Program-made: the position numbers and the translations under genes
Notes under the pieces: generated by a model
Database searches by the model: none
The model's input: the letters and a program-made list of their open reading frames with translations, nothing else
What the model was told of the DNA's origin: nothing
Shown here: positions 1 through 8,456 of the stretch, piece by piece
How positions within the stretch are numbered: the first letter of the stretch is position 1
Layout of the letters: each line of letters opens with the position of its first letter
Assembly (NCBI GenBank): GCA_030684355.1
Contig: JAUXTN010000159.1
Coordinates: forward strand, 1-64,000
Direction: 5' to 3'
DNA: 64,000 nt
Origin: Pseudomonadota bacterium
GTDB lineage: Bacteria; Myxococcota_A; UBA796; SXON01

Positions 1-83
1 GGCCGCGCGCGGCGGCCCGACGGAGCGGCCCGGCCGCGACCCCGGAAGAGACCCGACCCCGCGTCCGCGCGGGGGCGCGCCCG
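1..83. repeat. Dispersed structured repeat, copy A
   Basis: The stretch begins with an inverted repeat (GGCCGC at 1-6 and GCGGCC at 12-17, loop GCGCG). It continues with about 65 nt that align almost without gaps to 43982-44052. Shared blocks include GACGGAGCGG, GCCGCGACCCCG, ACCCGACCC and GGGGCGCGCCCG. The left end may be cut by the window edge. Function is unknown; it could be a decayed mobile-element end or a structured intergenic repeat. Confidence 0.55.
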
Positions 84-144
84 ACGACGTCCGCCGGCGT
101 GCGGACTTGCGAGCGACCGGCAAGCCGAAATACCCTACTTCCCC

Positions 145-1137
145 ATGCAGGACTCCACCGCCCGCCCCGCGGGCCTCGCCCAGGAGCTCGGCCCCCGGCT
201 GGAACAGCACCGCGTGTCGCTCACCGGCTACTGCTACCGCATGCTCGGCTCGGCGTTCGATGCCGAGGACGCCGTGCAGGACACCTTCGTGAAGGCGTGG
301 CAGGGCTACGAGCGGTTCGAGGGCCGCGCGAGCCTGCGGACGTGGCTCCATCGTATCGCCACCAACGTTTGCCTGGACATGCTCGACGGCCGGGCCCGCC
401 GGGAGCGGCCCATGGCGCGGGGGTCCGCGGGGTCGCCGGACGGTTTCGACTTCGCGACGCGGCCCGACGCGACGTGGCTCCAGCCGATCCCCGACAGCCG
501 CGCCCTCCCCGGCGGCGACCCCGCCGCGCTGCTCGCGTCGCGGGAGACGACCCGGCTCGCGTTCGTCGCCGCGCTCCAGCGCCTCCCGCCCCGGCAGCGC
601 GCCGTGCTGATCCTGCGCGAGGTCCTGTCCTGGCACGCGACCGAAGTGGCGGAGCTGCTCGGCACCACGGTCGCGTCGGTGAACAGCGCCCTGCAGCGCG
701 CCCGCGCGACGCTCGCGGCCACCCCCGCCCCCGCGACGGACACCTACGCGCCCCTCGCCGAGGAGCAGCAGACGCTCCTCGGCCGCTACGTCGACGCCTT
801 CGAGCGGTACGACATGGACTCGCTCACGTCGCTGCTCCACGAAGAGGCGACGCTCTCCATGCCGCCGTACGCGCTGTGGCTGCGCGGGCCGCCCGCGATC
901 TGCGCGTGGCACCTCGGCACCGGCGCGGGCTGCCGCGGCTCCCGCCTCGTGCCGACGGTGGCGAGCGGCACGCCGGCGTTCGGACAATACCGGCCGAGCG
1001 CGTCGGGCGGGGGGCACGAGCCCTGGGCGCTCCAGGTGCTCGAGATCTCCGGCGGACGGATCGTCGGGCTCAACGCGTTCCTCGACACCGCGCGCCTGTT
1101 CCCGCTCTGCGGCCTGCCGCCGCGGCTCGGCGCGTAG
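145..1137 (+). CDS. ECF sigma factor with C-terminal SnoaL-like domain (SigG/TIGR02960 type)
   Basis: This is a group 4 RNA polymerase sigma-70 factor of 330 aa, predicted to redirect RNA polymerase to a small regulon. Sigma region 2 spans about residues 20-85 and contains [14 protein letters not shown]. Region 4 spans about 150-195, with [15 protein letters not shown] and a helix-turn-helix ending in [11 protein letters not shown] further 125 residues form a SnoaL/NTF2-like domain, an arrangement known from SigG-type ECFs that have no separate anti-sigma factor. The ATG at 145 puts region 2 close to the N-terminus; no strong Shine-Dalgarno is visible. The convergent neighbour is a VOC protein, and small enzymes of this sort often accompany such ECFs. 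The C-terminal domain could sense a ligand, which is inference. Confidence 0.88.
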   Translation: MQDSTARPAGLAQELGPRLEQHRVSLTGYCYRMLGSAFDAEDAVQDTFVKAWQGYERFEGRASLRTWLHRIATNVCLDMLDGRARRERPMARGSAGSPDGFDFATRPDATWLQPIPDSRALPGGDPAALLASRETTRLAFVAALQRLPPRQRAVLILREVLSWHATEVAELLGTTVASVNSALQRARATLAATPAPATDTYAPLAEEQQTLLGRYVDAFERYDMDSLTSLLHEEATLSMPPYALWLRGPPAICAWHLGTGAGCRGSRLVPTVASGTPAFGQYRPSASGGGHEPWALQVLEISGGRIVGLNAFLDTARLFPLCGLPPRLGA

Positions 1138-1269
1138 CCAGTCCGTCTCGCGCACGGCTCGGCTAGCCTTAACTGGTCGGCTAAGCTCCGTTTACTTCGC
1201 GGCGCCGTGCTTGCGCCGAGCGCAAGCACGGAGCCGCTCGAAACGGAGCCGCCTCCGGAACGCCGATCC

Positions 1270-1298
1270 TCCGGGCGGGTTTGGGTAACCCGCCCGGA
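1270..1298. terminator. Perfect hairpin in repeat copy 1, possible bidirectional terminator
   Basis: A 12-bp perfect stem (TCCGGGCGGGTT pairs with AACCCGCCCGGA) closes a TGGGT loop between convergent genes. There is no T-tract, so it is not a canonical intrinsic terminator. It may act as a transcription block or as an RNA structure. Confidence 0.4.
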
Positions 1299-1439
1299 AG
1301 CTCGGCCAGGCAGGCCGGCTCGCGCACGGCCTGGCTATCATTATCTGGTCGGCGAAGCTCCGTTTACTTCGCGGCGCCGTGCTTGCGCCGAGCGCAAACA
1401 CGGAGCCGCTCGAAACGGAGCCGCCTCCGGATCGCCGAG

Positions 1440-1472
1440 CTTCCGGGCGGGTTTGGGTAACCCGCCCGGAAG
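1440..1472. terminator. Perfect hairpin in repeat copy 2, possible bidirectional terminator
   Basis: A 14-bp perfect stem (CTTCCGGGCGGGTT pairs with AACCCGCCCGGAAG) has the same TGGGT loop as copy 1. The stem is longer than in copy 1 because base changes on both arms keep pairing. It lies about 20 nt downstream of the stop codon of the minus-strand VOC gene. Confidence 0.42.
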
Positions 1473-1490
1473 ATCGGCCAGGCAGGCCGG

Positions 1491-1913
1491 CTACCGCGGC
1501 TCGATCGCCGCCGGGTCCATCCACATCACCTCCCAGTGATGGTTGTCGAGGTCGCGGAAGCTCCAGCCGTACATGAAGCCCTCGTGCTCCATCCTGGGCA
1601 TGGCCGCGGTGCCGCCGGCGGCGAGCGCGGTGTGGACGATCTCGTCGACCTCCGCCCGGCTGCTCGCCGAGAGCGCGATGAGCACCTCGTTTGCGGACGT
1701 CGTGTCGCAGATGCCCTTGTCGGTGAAGTCCTTGAAGCGGCCCTCGACCAGAAGCATGACGAAGGCCTCCTCCGAGAGGATCATGCACGTGGCGTTCTCG
1801 TCGGTGAACTGCGGGTTGAAGGTGAAGCCGAGCTCCGTGAAGAACGCGATGGAGCGCTGCAGGTCGCGGACGGGGAGGTTGATGAAGACCTTGCGGGACG
1901 AGGGTGCGAGCAT
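1491..1913 (-). CDS. VOC superfamily protein (glyoxalase/extradiol dioxygenase fold)
   Basis: This 140-aa protein has the paired beta-alpha-beta-beta-beta modules of the vicinal oxygen chelate superfamily. The N-terminal module has [20 protein letters not shown] and ELGFTFNP; the C-terminal module has [16 protein letters not shown], the usual closing strand of lactoylglutathione-lyase-like proteins. Substrate cannot be read from sequence; members include metal-dependent lyases, dioxygenases and resistance proteins. The ATG at 1913 is preceded by a good GGAGG seven bases upstream. It is divergent from the acetyl-CoA synthetase and convergent with the ECF sigma gene, so it may belong to that sigma factor's regulon (inference). 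Confidence 0.88.
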   Translation of the reverse strand: MLAPSSRKVFINLPVRDLQRSIAFFTELGFTFNPQFTDENATCMILSEEAFVMLLVEGRFKDFTDKGICDTTSANEVLIALSASSRAEVDEIVHTALAAGGTAAMPRMEHEGFMYGWSFRDLDNHHWEVMWMDPAAIEPR

Positions 1914-2041
1914 GGTGCCTCCAGGGGCGGGTGGGGTTCACCAGTACAGACGGGCGCCGAGGCGGGGACTCATCGGTCGACGCCCCGCCACCGCCCTTCC
2001 CGCCCCGCTCACGGTGCTTCACCTTCTCGGTGGAGGCACCG

Positions 2042-3919
2042 ATGATCCTCCCGACCTCGCGCATCCGGAAGGGTCCCCTCACCGTCGCGCCCAACCTCGT
2101 GGACTACGACGCCGAATGCGCGCGGTTCACCTGGGAGGAGGCGCGCGCGCGCCTGGACGGCCTGCCCGCGGGAGGGCTGCACATCGCGCACGAGGCCGTC
2201 GATCGGCACGCGGCGGGGCCGATCACGGGCAAGGTGGCGATCCGCTGGCGAGGCGTGGACGGGCGGCGCCGGGACGTGACCTACGCGGAGCTCGCGCGGA
2301 CGTCGAGCCGCTTCGCCAACGCCCTGCGGGGGCTCGGCTTGCAGGCGGGCGATCGCGTGTTCGTGCTGCTCCCGCGCGTGCCCGAGCTCTTCGGCGTGGT
2401 GATGGGGGCGCTCAAAGCGCACGCGGTCGTCTGCACGCTGTTCCCCGCCTTCGGCCCCGAGCCGCTCCGTCAACGGCTCACCCTCGGCGTGGGACGCGTG
2501 CTCGTGACGACGCCGGCCCTGTACGCCAAGAAGGTGGCCGCGATGCGGGGCGCACTCCCCGCGCTGGAGCACGTGATCCTCGTGGGGGAGGGCGGCGCCC
2601 TCGCGCGCGGAGGGGGCGCCGACACGCTCGACCTCGCCGCGCTCTGCGCCGCCGCCGCCGACACCTTCACCATCCCGGCGACCGACCCCTCGACCCCCGC
2701 GCTCCTCCACTTCACCAGCGGGACGACCGGCCGCCCGAAGGGGGCGTTGCACGTCCACGAGGCGGTGGTCCACCACCACGCGAGCGCGTACTACGCCTTG
2801 GACCTCCACCCGGACGATATCTTCTGGTGCACCGCCGACCCCGGCTGGGTGACCGGGACCTCCTACGGCATCGTCGCGCCGCTCACCCACGGGGTCACGA
2901 GCGTCGTGTATGAGGGCGACTTCGACGCCGAGGCCTGGTACCGGCTCCTGCGCGAGGAGGGCGTCACCGTCTGGTACACCGCGCCCACCGCCGTCCGGAT
3001 GATGATGAAGGCGGGCCTGGCGCTCGCCCGGCAGCACGCGTTCCCCTGCCTCCGCTTCGTCGCGAGCGTCGGCGAGCCGCTCAACCCCGAGGCCGTTCGG
3101 TGGGGGGTGGAGGCCCTCGGCATGCCCATCCACGACAACTGGTGGCAGACCGAGACGGGCGGCATCCTCATCGCCAACTACGCCGGCAGCGACGTGCTCC
3201 CGGGGTCGATGGGGCGGCCGCTGCCGGGGATCCAGGCGGCGGTCGTGCGCCGCGTCGGCGGGACCGGGGTCGGCGGGACCGGAGTCGGCGGGACGGTCGA
3301 GCGGCTCGGGCCGGGCGAGCAGGGCGAGCTGGCGATCCGGGCGGGGTGGCCGGGCATGTTCCGGGCCTACGTCGGCGACGAGGCGCGCTACCGGGCCTGC
3401 TTCGCGAAGGACGGCGGCGCCGAGGCCCAGGGTGTCGACGCCACCCGCGCCGACAACAGCTTCTCCGGCGGCTGGTACCTCACCGGAGACCTCGCCCGCG
3501 TCGACGCGGAGGGGTTCTTCTGGTTCGTGGGCCGGGCCGACGACGTCATCAAGACGTCCGGCCACCTCGTCGGGCCCTTCGAGGTCGAGAGCGTCCTCAT
3601 GGAGCACCCGGGCGTCGCCGAGGCGGCGGTCATCGGGAAGCCGGACCCCATCGCCGGTGAGATCGTGAAGGCGTTCGTGTCGCTGAAGGCGGGCCAGGCG
3701 CCCTCCGACGAGCTGCGGCGCGCGATCCTCGCGTTGGCGCGCACCCGTCTCGGCGGCGCCATCGCCCCGCGCGAGATCGACCTCGTCGCGTCGCTGCCGA
3801 AGACGCGCAGCGGCAAGGTGATGCGGCGGCTCTTGAAGGCGCGCGAGCTGGGGCTCCCCGAGGGCGACACCTCCACGCTGGAGTCGGAGGGCGTGCCGAC
3901 GACGCTGGAACCGGCATGA
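2042..3919 (+). CDS. acsA: AMP-forming acetyl-CoA synthetase (acetate-CoA ligase)
   Basis: This 625-aa ANL-family adenylating enzyme is predicted to make acetyl-CoA from acetate, ATP and CoA in the cytoplasm. Visible motifs are the phosphate-binding loop [11 protein letters not shown] (about residue 224), [10 protein letters not shown] typical of acetyl/propionyl-CoA synthetases, YLTGDLARV (about 479), the hinge and [12 protein letters not shown] region, and the catalytic lysine in [10 protein letters not shown] (K592). A short GGTGV-type tandem repeat interrupts the region around residue 405. The open frame extends 46 codons further upstream, but the ATG at 2042 has a strong GGTGGAGG site and begins the conserved part. 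Its stop overlaps the E1 start (ATGA). A short-chain acyl-CoA specificity other than acetate is possible. Confidence 0.92.
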   Translation: MILPTSRIRKGPLTVAPNLVDYDAECARFTWEEARARLDGLPAGGLHIAHEAVDRHAAGPITGKVAIRWRGVDGRRRDVTYAELARTSSRFANALRGLGLQAGDRVFVLLPRVPELFGVVMGALKAHAVVCTLFPAFGPEPLRQRLTLGVGRVLVTTPALYAKKVAAMRGALPALEHVILVGEGGALARGGGADTLDLAALCAAAADTFTIPATDPSTPALLHFTSGTTGRPKGALHVHEAVVHHHASAYYALDLHPDDIFWCTADPGWVTGTSYGIVAPLTHGVTSVVYEGDFDAEAWYRLLREEGVTVWYTAPTAVRMMMKAGLALARQHAFPCLRFVASVGEPLNPEAVRWGVEALGMPIHDNWWQTETGGILIANYAGSDVLPGSMGRPLPGIQAAVVRRVGGTGVGGTGVGGTVERLGPGEQGELAIRAGWPGMFRAYVGDEARYRACFAKDGGAEAQGVDATRADNSFSGGWYLTGDLARVDAEGFFWFVGRADDVIKTSGHLVGPFEVESVLMEHPGVAEAAVIGKPDPIAGEIVKAFVSLKAGQAPSDELRRAILALARTRLGGAIAPREIDLVASLPKTRSGKVMRRLLKARELGLPEGDTSTLESEGVPTTLEPA

Positions 3920-5934
3920 CCGACGTCGCGGCGCGACTCCTGCCCGTCTCGGCGGCGCACGCACGGCACCTCTACCGGGAGATGCTGCGCATCCGGCGCT
4001 TCGAGGAGAAGTGCGTCGAGCTCTACCAGTCGGAGCGCATCCGCGGCTTCCTGCACCTCTACATCGGCGAGGAGGCCGTCGCGGTGGGGGCGCTCCAGGC
4101 CGCCGGGCCCGACGACACCGTGCTCGCGACGTACCGGGAGCACGGGCAGGCGCTCGCGCGCGGGGTGCCGATGGACCGCGTGATGGCCGAGATGCTGGGG
4201 AAGGCCGAGGGCTGCAGCCGCGGACGGGGCGGGTCGATGCACCTCTTCGACGCGACGCGTGGCTTCTACGGCGGCAACGCCATCGTGGGGGGCCACCTCC
4301 CGCTCGCCACGGGCATGGCCCTCGCCGAGAAGCTGCGGGGTACCGGTAGGGTCGCCTTCTGCTTCTTCGGCGAGGGGGCGGCCGCCGAGGGCTCGTTCCA
4401 CGAGTCGCTCAACCTCGCCTCGCTGTGGAAGCTCCCGGTCCTCTTCTGCTGCGAGAACAACCTCTACGCGATGGGCACGGCGCTGGCGATCAGCGAGGCG
4501 GAGACCGACTTCGTGGCCCACGCCCGCAGCTACCGGGTGGACGCCGAGGCCGTGGACGGGATGGACGTGCTCGCGGTGGAGGCGGCGACGCGGCGGGCGG
4601 CGGCGGCGGCGCGCACGGGCGCGGGGCCCCAGCTGCTCGAGTTCCGCACCTACCGGTTCCGCGCCCACTCGATGTTCGACGCCCAGCTCTACCGCGACAA
4701 GGCCGAGGTCGAGCGGTGGATGCAGCGGGATCCGCTGCGCGTCTTCCCCGCGGCCGCGCGCGCCGAGGGGCTCCTCTCCGAGGCGGACCTCGCGGCCGTC
4801 CAGGCGGAGGTGGACGCGGAGGTCGACGCCGCCGTCGCCTACGCCGAGGCGGGCACCCTCGAGCCGGCCGAGGACCTCGCCCGCGACGTGCTCACGCGCA
4901 CGGAGCCGACGCCGCGGGCCCCCGCTCGGACGGGCGCCCCGGTGAAGACGACGTTCCGCGAGGCGATCCGGGCGGCGATCCGCCAGGCGCTCACGGAGGA
5001 CCCGCGCGTGTTCCTGATGGGCGAGGACGTCGCGCACTACGGGGGCTGCTACGCCGTCACGAAGGGCCTCCTCCAGGAGTTCGGGCCCGAGCGCGTGCGC
5101 GACACGCCGCTCTGCGAGAACGCCTTCGTCGGCGCGGCGATCGGCGCGGCCCTCGGGGGGATGCGGCCGATCGTCGAGGTGATGACGGTCAACTTCAGCA
5201 TGTTGGCCATGGACCAGATCGTGAACAACGCCGCCACGCTGCGGCACATGTCCGGCGGCCAGCTCTCCGTGCCCGTGGTGATCCGGATGGCGACCGGCGC
5301 GGGCCGGCAGCTCGCCGCCCAGCACAGCCACAGCCTGGAGGGGTGGTACGCGCACGTGCCGGGCCTGCGCGTCGTCGCCCCCGGGACGCTGGAGGACGCC
5401 CGCGGCATGCTCCTCACCGCGCTCCAGGACCCCGACCCGGTCCTGATCTTCGAGCACGTCCAGCTCTACAACCTGGAGGGCGAGCTCCCCGCGGACGCCG
5501 GCCCCGTCGACATCGATCATGCGGCCGTGCGCCGCGCGGGCCGCGACGTCACCCTGATCACCTACGGGGGCTCGCTGCCGAAGGCCCTCGAGGCGGCGGC
5601 GGTGCTCGCGACGGAGGGCATCGAGGCCGAGGTGGTGGACCTGCGCGTGCTGCGGCCGCTCGACATGGAGACGATCCGCGCGTCGGTGACGCGCACGCGG
5701 CGCGCCGTCGTCATCGAGGAGGCGTGGCGCAGCGGCGGCTTCGCCGCGGAGGTGGCGGCGCGCATCGGCGAGGCGCTGTTCTGGGAGCTGGACGCGCCGG
5801 TGGGGCGCGTGTGCGCGGTGGAGGTGCCCGTCCCGTACCCGAAGCACCTCGAGCGGGCGGCGCTGCCGCAGGTCGAGGACATCGTGCGGGCGGCCCGCGG
5901 GGCGGTGCGTCCGGGCGAGGTGAGCCGTGGCTGA
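3916..5934 (+). CDS. Fused E1 alpha-beta subunit of a 2-oxoacid (pyruvate-type) dehydrogenase
   Basis: This single 672-aa chain joins thiamine-diphosphate E1 alpha (about 1-330) and E1 beta (about 343-672), which are separate proteins in most pyruvate, acetoin or branched-chain complexes. The alpha half has the TPP-binding GEG...ENN motif (152-182, a GDG variant), [11 protein letters not shown] and [13 protein letters not shown]. The beta half has [19 protein letters not shown], a [11 protein letters not shown] strand and [17 protein letters not shown]. The predicted reaction is oxidative decarboxylation of a 2-oxoacid with acyl transfer to the lipoyl E2 encoded next. The ATG overlaps the acsA stop, and its own stop overlaps the E2 start by 8 nt, so translation is probably coupled. 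Pyruvate versus acetoin or branched-chain substrate cannot be decided by eye. Confidence 0.9.
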   Translation: MTDVAARLLPVSAAHARHLYREMLRIRRFEEKCVELYQSERIRGFLHLYIGEEAVAVGALQAAGPDDTVLATYREHGQALARGVPMDRVMAEMLGKAEGCSRGRGGSMHLFDATRGFYGGNAIVGGHLPLATGMALAEKLRGTGRVAFCFFGEGAAAEGSFHESLNLASLWKLPVLFCCENNLYAMGTALAISEAETDFVAHARSYRVDAEAVDGMDVLAVEAATRRAAAAARTGAGPQLLEFRTYRFRAHSMFDAQLYRDKAEVERWMQRDPLRVFPAAARAEGLLSEADLAAVQAEVDAEVDAAVAYAEAGTLEPAEDLARDVLTRTEPTPRAPARTGAPVKTTFREAIRAAIRQALTEDPRVFLMGEDVAHYGGCYAVTKGLLQEFGPERVRDTPLCENAFVGAAIGAALGGMRPIVEVMTVNFSMLAMDQIVNNAATLRHMSGGQLSVPVVIRMATGAGRQLAAQHSHSLEGWYAHVPGLRVVAPGTLEDARGMLLTALQDPDPVLIFEHVQLYNLEGELPADAGPVDIDHAAVRRAGRDVTLITYGGSLPKALEAAAVLATEGIEAEVVDLRVLRPLDMETIRASVTRTRRAVVIEEAWRSGGFAAEVAARIGEALFWELDAPVGRVCAVEVPVPYPKHLERAALPQVEDIVRAARGAVRPGEVSRG

Positions 5935-7222
5935 ATTCCGCATGCCGTCGCTCGGCGCCGACATGGAGGCGGGGACGCTCGTGGAGTGGCTCGTCGCGCC
6001 GGGGGACCCCGTCGAGCGGGGGCAGGTCGTGGCCGTCGTGGAGACCCAGAAGGGCGCCATCGAGGTGGAGACCTTCGAGACCGGCGTGGTCGAGGCGCTG
6101 CTCGTGGCCGAGCACGCGAAGGTGCCGGTGGGGACGGTGCTGGCGACGATCCGGGAGGCGGGCGTGGGGGCGCCGCCCGTGTCGGGCGTGGGGGCGCCGG
6201 CCGTGTCGGGCGCGGGGGCGCCGGCCGTGTCGGGCGTTGGGGCGCCGGCCGTGCCTCCTTCCCCCGAGGTCGCCCCGCTGCCGCCGGCCGCCGCTCCCGC
6301 GCTCCTCGAAGCCCCGCGCCCGCCGCCCGCCACCGTCCGCTCCTCCCCCTCCGCCCGCGTGGCCGCGCACGCACTCGGCGTGGACCTGGCGACCGTGACG
6401 GGGACCGGCCCCCACGGCGCGGTCCGGCGCGACGACGTCGAGCGGGCTGCGGCCGAGCGCGCCGTGGTTCAACGCGCCGCAGAGCAGCCCTCCGGACCCC
6501 GCACCACACCGGAGCCCAGCGTCGGCCCTCCCGGCCGCCCGCCCGCGCGCGGCTTCGATCCCGCGGCCATGCGCGCCGCGATCGCTGCGGCGATGGCCCG
6601 CTCCAAGCGGGAGATCCCGCACTACTACCTCGCCCAGGCCATCGACCTCTCTCGCGCGCTGACGTGGCTCGCGGCCCGCAACGCCAGCGTCGGCGTGGAC
6701 GCGCGCGTCCTACCCGCGGCCCTGTTCGTGCGCGCCGTCGCCCGCGCGGCCCGCGAGGTGCCCGAGATGAACGGCTTCTGGATCGACGGCGCCTTTCAGC
6801 GGGCGCCCGCCGTCCACCCCGGCGTGGCCATCGCGCTCCGCGGCGGCGGGCTCGTCGCCCCGGCCCTCCGCGACGCCGACCAGGGCACGCTCGCCGAGCT
6901 GATGGGCCGACTCTCGGACCTCGTCGCGCGCACGCGGGCGGGCCGGCTCCGGGCGTCCGAGATGTCCGACCCCACCCTCACCGTGACGAACCTCGGCGAC
7001 CTCGGCGTGGACGAGGTGATCGGGGTGATCTACCCGCCGCAGGTGGCGCTCGTCGGCTTCGGGCGCGTGGCGGACCGCCCGTGGGCCGTCGATGGCCTGC
7101 TCGGGGTGCGGCCCGTCGTGCACGCCACCCTCGCCGCCGACCACCGCGCCAGCGACGGGCACCGGGGCGGCCTGTTCCTCGCCCGCATCGACGCGCTCCT
7201 CCAGGACCCGGAGCACCTGTGA
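5927..7222 (+). CDS. Lipoyl-dependent acyltransferase E2 of the 2-oxoacid dehydrogenase complex
   Basis: The 431-aa protein has the E2 order: an N-terminal lipoyl domain with the lipoylated lysine in [10 protein letters not shown] (K42), an Ala/Pro/Val linker with four 8-residue repeats (79-110), a peripheral-subunit-binding domain ([17 protein letters not shown] and [12 protein letters not shown]), a second linker, and a catalytic domain ending with the acetyltransferase motif DHRASDG (H406, D410). It takes the acyl group from E1 and passes it to CoA. The GTG start at 5927 overlaps the E1 stop and gives a lipoyl domain beginning [10 protein letters not shown]. No E3 (lipoamide dehydrogenase) follows; it must be shared or encoded elsewhere. 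Confidence 0.93.
   Translation: MAEFRMPSLGADMEAGTLVEWLVAPGDPVERGQVVAVVETQKGAIEVETFETGVVEALLVAEHAKVPVGTVLATIREAGVGAPPVSGVGAPAVSGAGAPAVSGVGAPAVPPSPEVAPLPPAAAPALLEAPRPPPATVRSSPSARVAAHALGVDLATVTGTGPHGAVRRDDVERAAAERAVVQRAAEQPSGPRTTPEPSVGPPGRPPARGFDPAAMRAAIAAAMARSKREIPHYYLAQAIDLSRALTWLAARNASVGVDARVLPAALFVRAVARAAREVPEMNGFWIDGAFQRAPAVHPGVAIALRGGGLVAPALRDADQGTLAELMGRLSDLVARTRAGRLRASEMSDPTLTVTNLGDLGVDEVIGVIYPPQVALVGFGRVADRPWAVDGLLGVRPVVHATLAADHRASDGHRGGLFLARIDALLQDPEHL
6161..6256 (+). repeat. Four 24-bp in-frame repeats in the E2 linker
   Basis: Four consecutive 24-nt units encode GVGAP(P/A)VS-type octapeptides. They form a flexible Ala/Pro/Gly linker between the lipoyl and subunit-binding domains. 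The near-identical DNA suggests recent slippage or expansion. Confidence 0.85.
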
Positions 7223-7476
7223 CGCCCGACGAGATCACGCGACACATCGCCCAAGCGCTCGCGGACGTGGCGCCGGAGGCCGACCTCGGCGGCGTCGACC
7301 CGGCCCGCCCGCTGCGCGCGCAGCTCGACCTCGACTCGATGGACTTCCTCCGCGTCGTGCAGGGCATCCACCGCCTCACGGGGGTGGAGATCCCGGAGGC
7401 GGACTACCCGCGCATCGCCACGCTGAACGCGCTGGTCGCGTACCTGGTGGCGGGGACGGTGCGGGCGCCGGGGTGA
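7219..7476 (+). CDS. Acyl carrier protein
   Basis: This 85-aa protein has the four-helix phosphopantetheine carrier fold. The prosthetic-group serine is S40 in QLDLDSMDFLRVV, and the second half has the usual VEIPEADYPRI segment. The GTG start at 7219 overlaps the E2 stop (GTGA), making this the last member of a coupled acsA-E1-E2-ACP operon. A carrier protein beside a lipoyl E2 suggests the acyl product, or a lipoyl/octanoyl precursor, is held on ACP rather than only on CoA. That is inference; the family is certain but the role is not. Confidence 0.88.
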   Translation: MTPDEITRHIAQALADVAPEADLGGVDPARPLRAQLDLDSMDFLRVVQGIHRLTGVEIPEADYPRIATLNALVAYLVAGTVRAPG

Positions 7477-7490
7477 ACGCGCCCATTCCG

Positions 7491-7506
7491 TGTTCCACGT
7501 GAAACG
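7491..7506. promoter_or_regulatory. parS-like ParB binding site
   Basis: The 16-mer TGTTCCACGTGAAACG matches the conserved bacterial parS consensus TGTTNCACGTGAAACA at 15 of 16 positions, differing only at the last base. It lies in the short gap between convergent genes. parS nucleates ParB spreading and recruits SMC or ParA for chromosome segregation, and it is normally found near the replication origin. Confidence 0.75.
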
Positions 7507-7541
7507 CGGGGGCGAAATACGCCTCGGTGTCAGCCGCGCCC

Positions 7542-8456
7542 TCACCCCCCCGGCATCACCCGGCCGCTCTCCCGCCACGTCCGCCCGTCGACATGGACAA
7601 GCGCGCTCCCGGTGATCACCGCGAGGTCGCCGTTGTCGTCGAACCGGAGCATCGCCGGCCGCCCCGGCAGCGTGAAGAGCACGCGCCCGTCGAGGCCGTA
7701 GACCACTGTCGCCTCGAAGCCGCCGACCGCGATCGCGCCGGCCGAGGCCGCGAGGCGGCCCGCGCCGCCGTCCGCCGCGAAGCACGCCCCGCCCGCGACA
7801 CACACGCGCTCCGCCGAGGCCGCGACGAGCCCCCCGCCGCTCGACCGCGCGAGGGCACGCCCGCCGCCGCCGGGCAGGAGCTCACGAGCGCCGCTGATGA
7901 GCTGCGGCAGCCCCGCCCCCACCTTGCCTTCCCACACCTGGCCGGACGCGCCGAGCGCGGCCAGCCCGCCCACCGCGCCGCTCACGATCGCGACGGCCCC
8001 ACCGGGAACCTCCCACCGGTCGATCTGCGCGCCGGCGCGATCGTAGACGAACACGACCCCCGGGCCCGTGCCCGCGGCCTCGGGGTCGGGGTCCGCCCGG
8101 GCCGGGAGGCCGATGACGGCCCACCCACCCCCGTCCAGGCACGCGACCGCGCTGACGCGGCGGGCGGCCGGGCGCAGGACGGGCCCCACGCGGCCGTCGA
8201 CCCCGCGCACCTCGACCGTGGCGCCCCAGTCCGTCGCGATGGCCACCTGTCCGTCCCGCACGCAGAGGTCGGAGACGCGCGGGCGCGACGTGCCCGACGG
8301 GCTCAGGTCGACGCCGGGCCCCGTGGGCGGCAGGCCCCACACGCGGATGATCGGCTCGCGCGACGCCACGGCGAGGTGCGCGCCGTCGGTGGCGCCGACG
8401 GACCAGGTCGCCGCGTGCGCGCCGTAGGTGGTCATGAGGGCGAGGAGGGGGATCAA
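7542..8456 (-). CDS. Predicted exported beta-propeller protein
   Basis: A 304-aa protein with a short hydrophobic N-terminus (IPLLALMTTYGAHA) that reads as a Sec signal peptide. Repeated strands follow, of the form VAIATDWGATVEVRG, WAVIGLPARADPDP and LAVITGSALVHVDGR, resembling WD40 or PQQ-like propeller blades. There are no catalytic residues and no lipobox. The best start is the TTG at 8456: it overlaps the stop of the DUF4157 gene in TTGA fashion and places the hydrophobic segment first. The only ATG begins inside the signal. Its coupling to the two-zincin gene suggests a partner or substrate-recognition role outside the cytoplasm (inference). No specific family is recognised. Confidence 0.62.
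   Translation of the reverse strand: MIPLLALMTTYGAHAATWSVGATDGAHLAVASREPIIRVWGLPPTGPGVDLSPSGTSRPRVSDLCVRDGQVAIATDWGATVEVRGVDGRVGPVLRPAARRVSAVACLDGGGWAVIGLPARADPDPEAAGTGPGVVFVYDRAGAQIDRWEVPGGAVAIVSGAVGGLAALGASGQVWEGKVGAGLPQLISGARELLPGGGGRALARSSGGGLVAASAERVCVAGGACFAADGGAGRLAASAGAIAVGGFEATVVYGLDGRVLFTLPGRPAMLRFDDNGDLAVITGSALVHVDGRTWRESGRVMPGG

Larger units (their letters stand above)
1149..1492. repeat. Two tandem 172-bp structured repeats
   Basis: Copy 1 is 1149-1320 and copy 2 is 1321-1492, differing at roughly a dozen positions by eye. Each carries two nested or adjacent hairpins. An outer stem GCTCCGTTT/AAACGGAGC (1185-1193 with 1241-1249) encloses the stem CCGTGCTTGCG/CGCAAGCACGG with a 5-nt loop (1205-1231). 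A second strong hairpin follows (1270-1298 and 1440-1472). Both copies end in GGCCAGGCAGGCCGGCT. The pair fills the gap between convergent genes, and the stop codon of the minus-strand VOC gene overlaps the end of copy 2. Confidence 0.9.

Noticed and set aside
5986..7218. Long overlapping reading frames inside the metabolic operon and elsewhere
   Set aside because: High GC leaves many stop-free alternative frames. Their products are Arg/Pro/Ala-rich and lack domain motifs, whereas the chosen frames have clear families.
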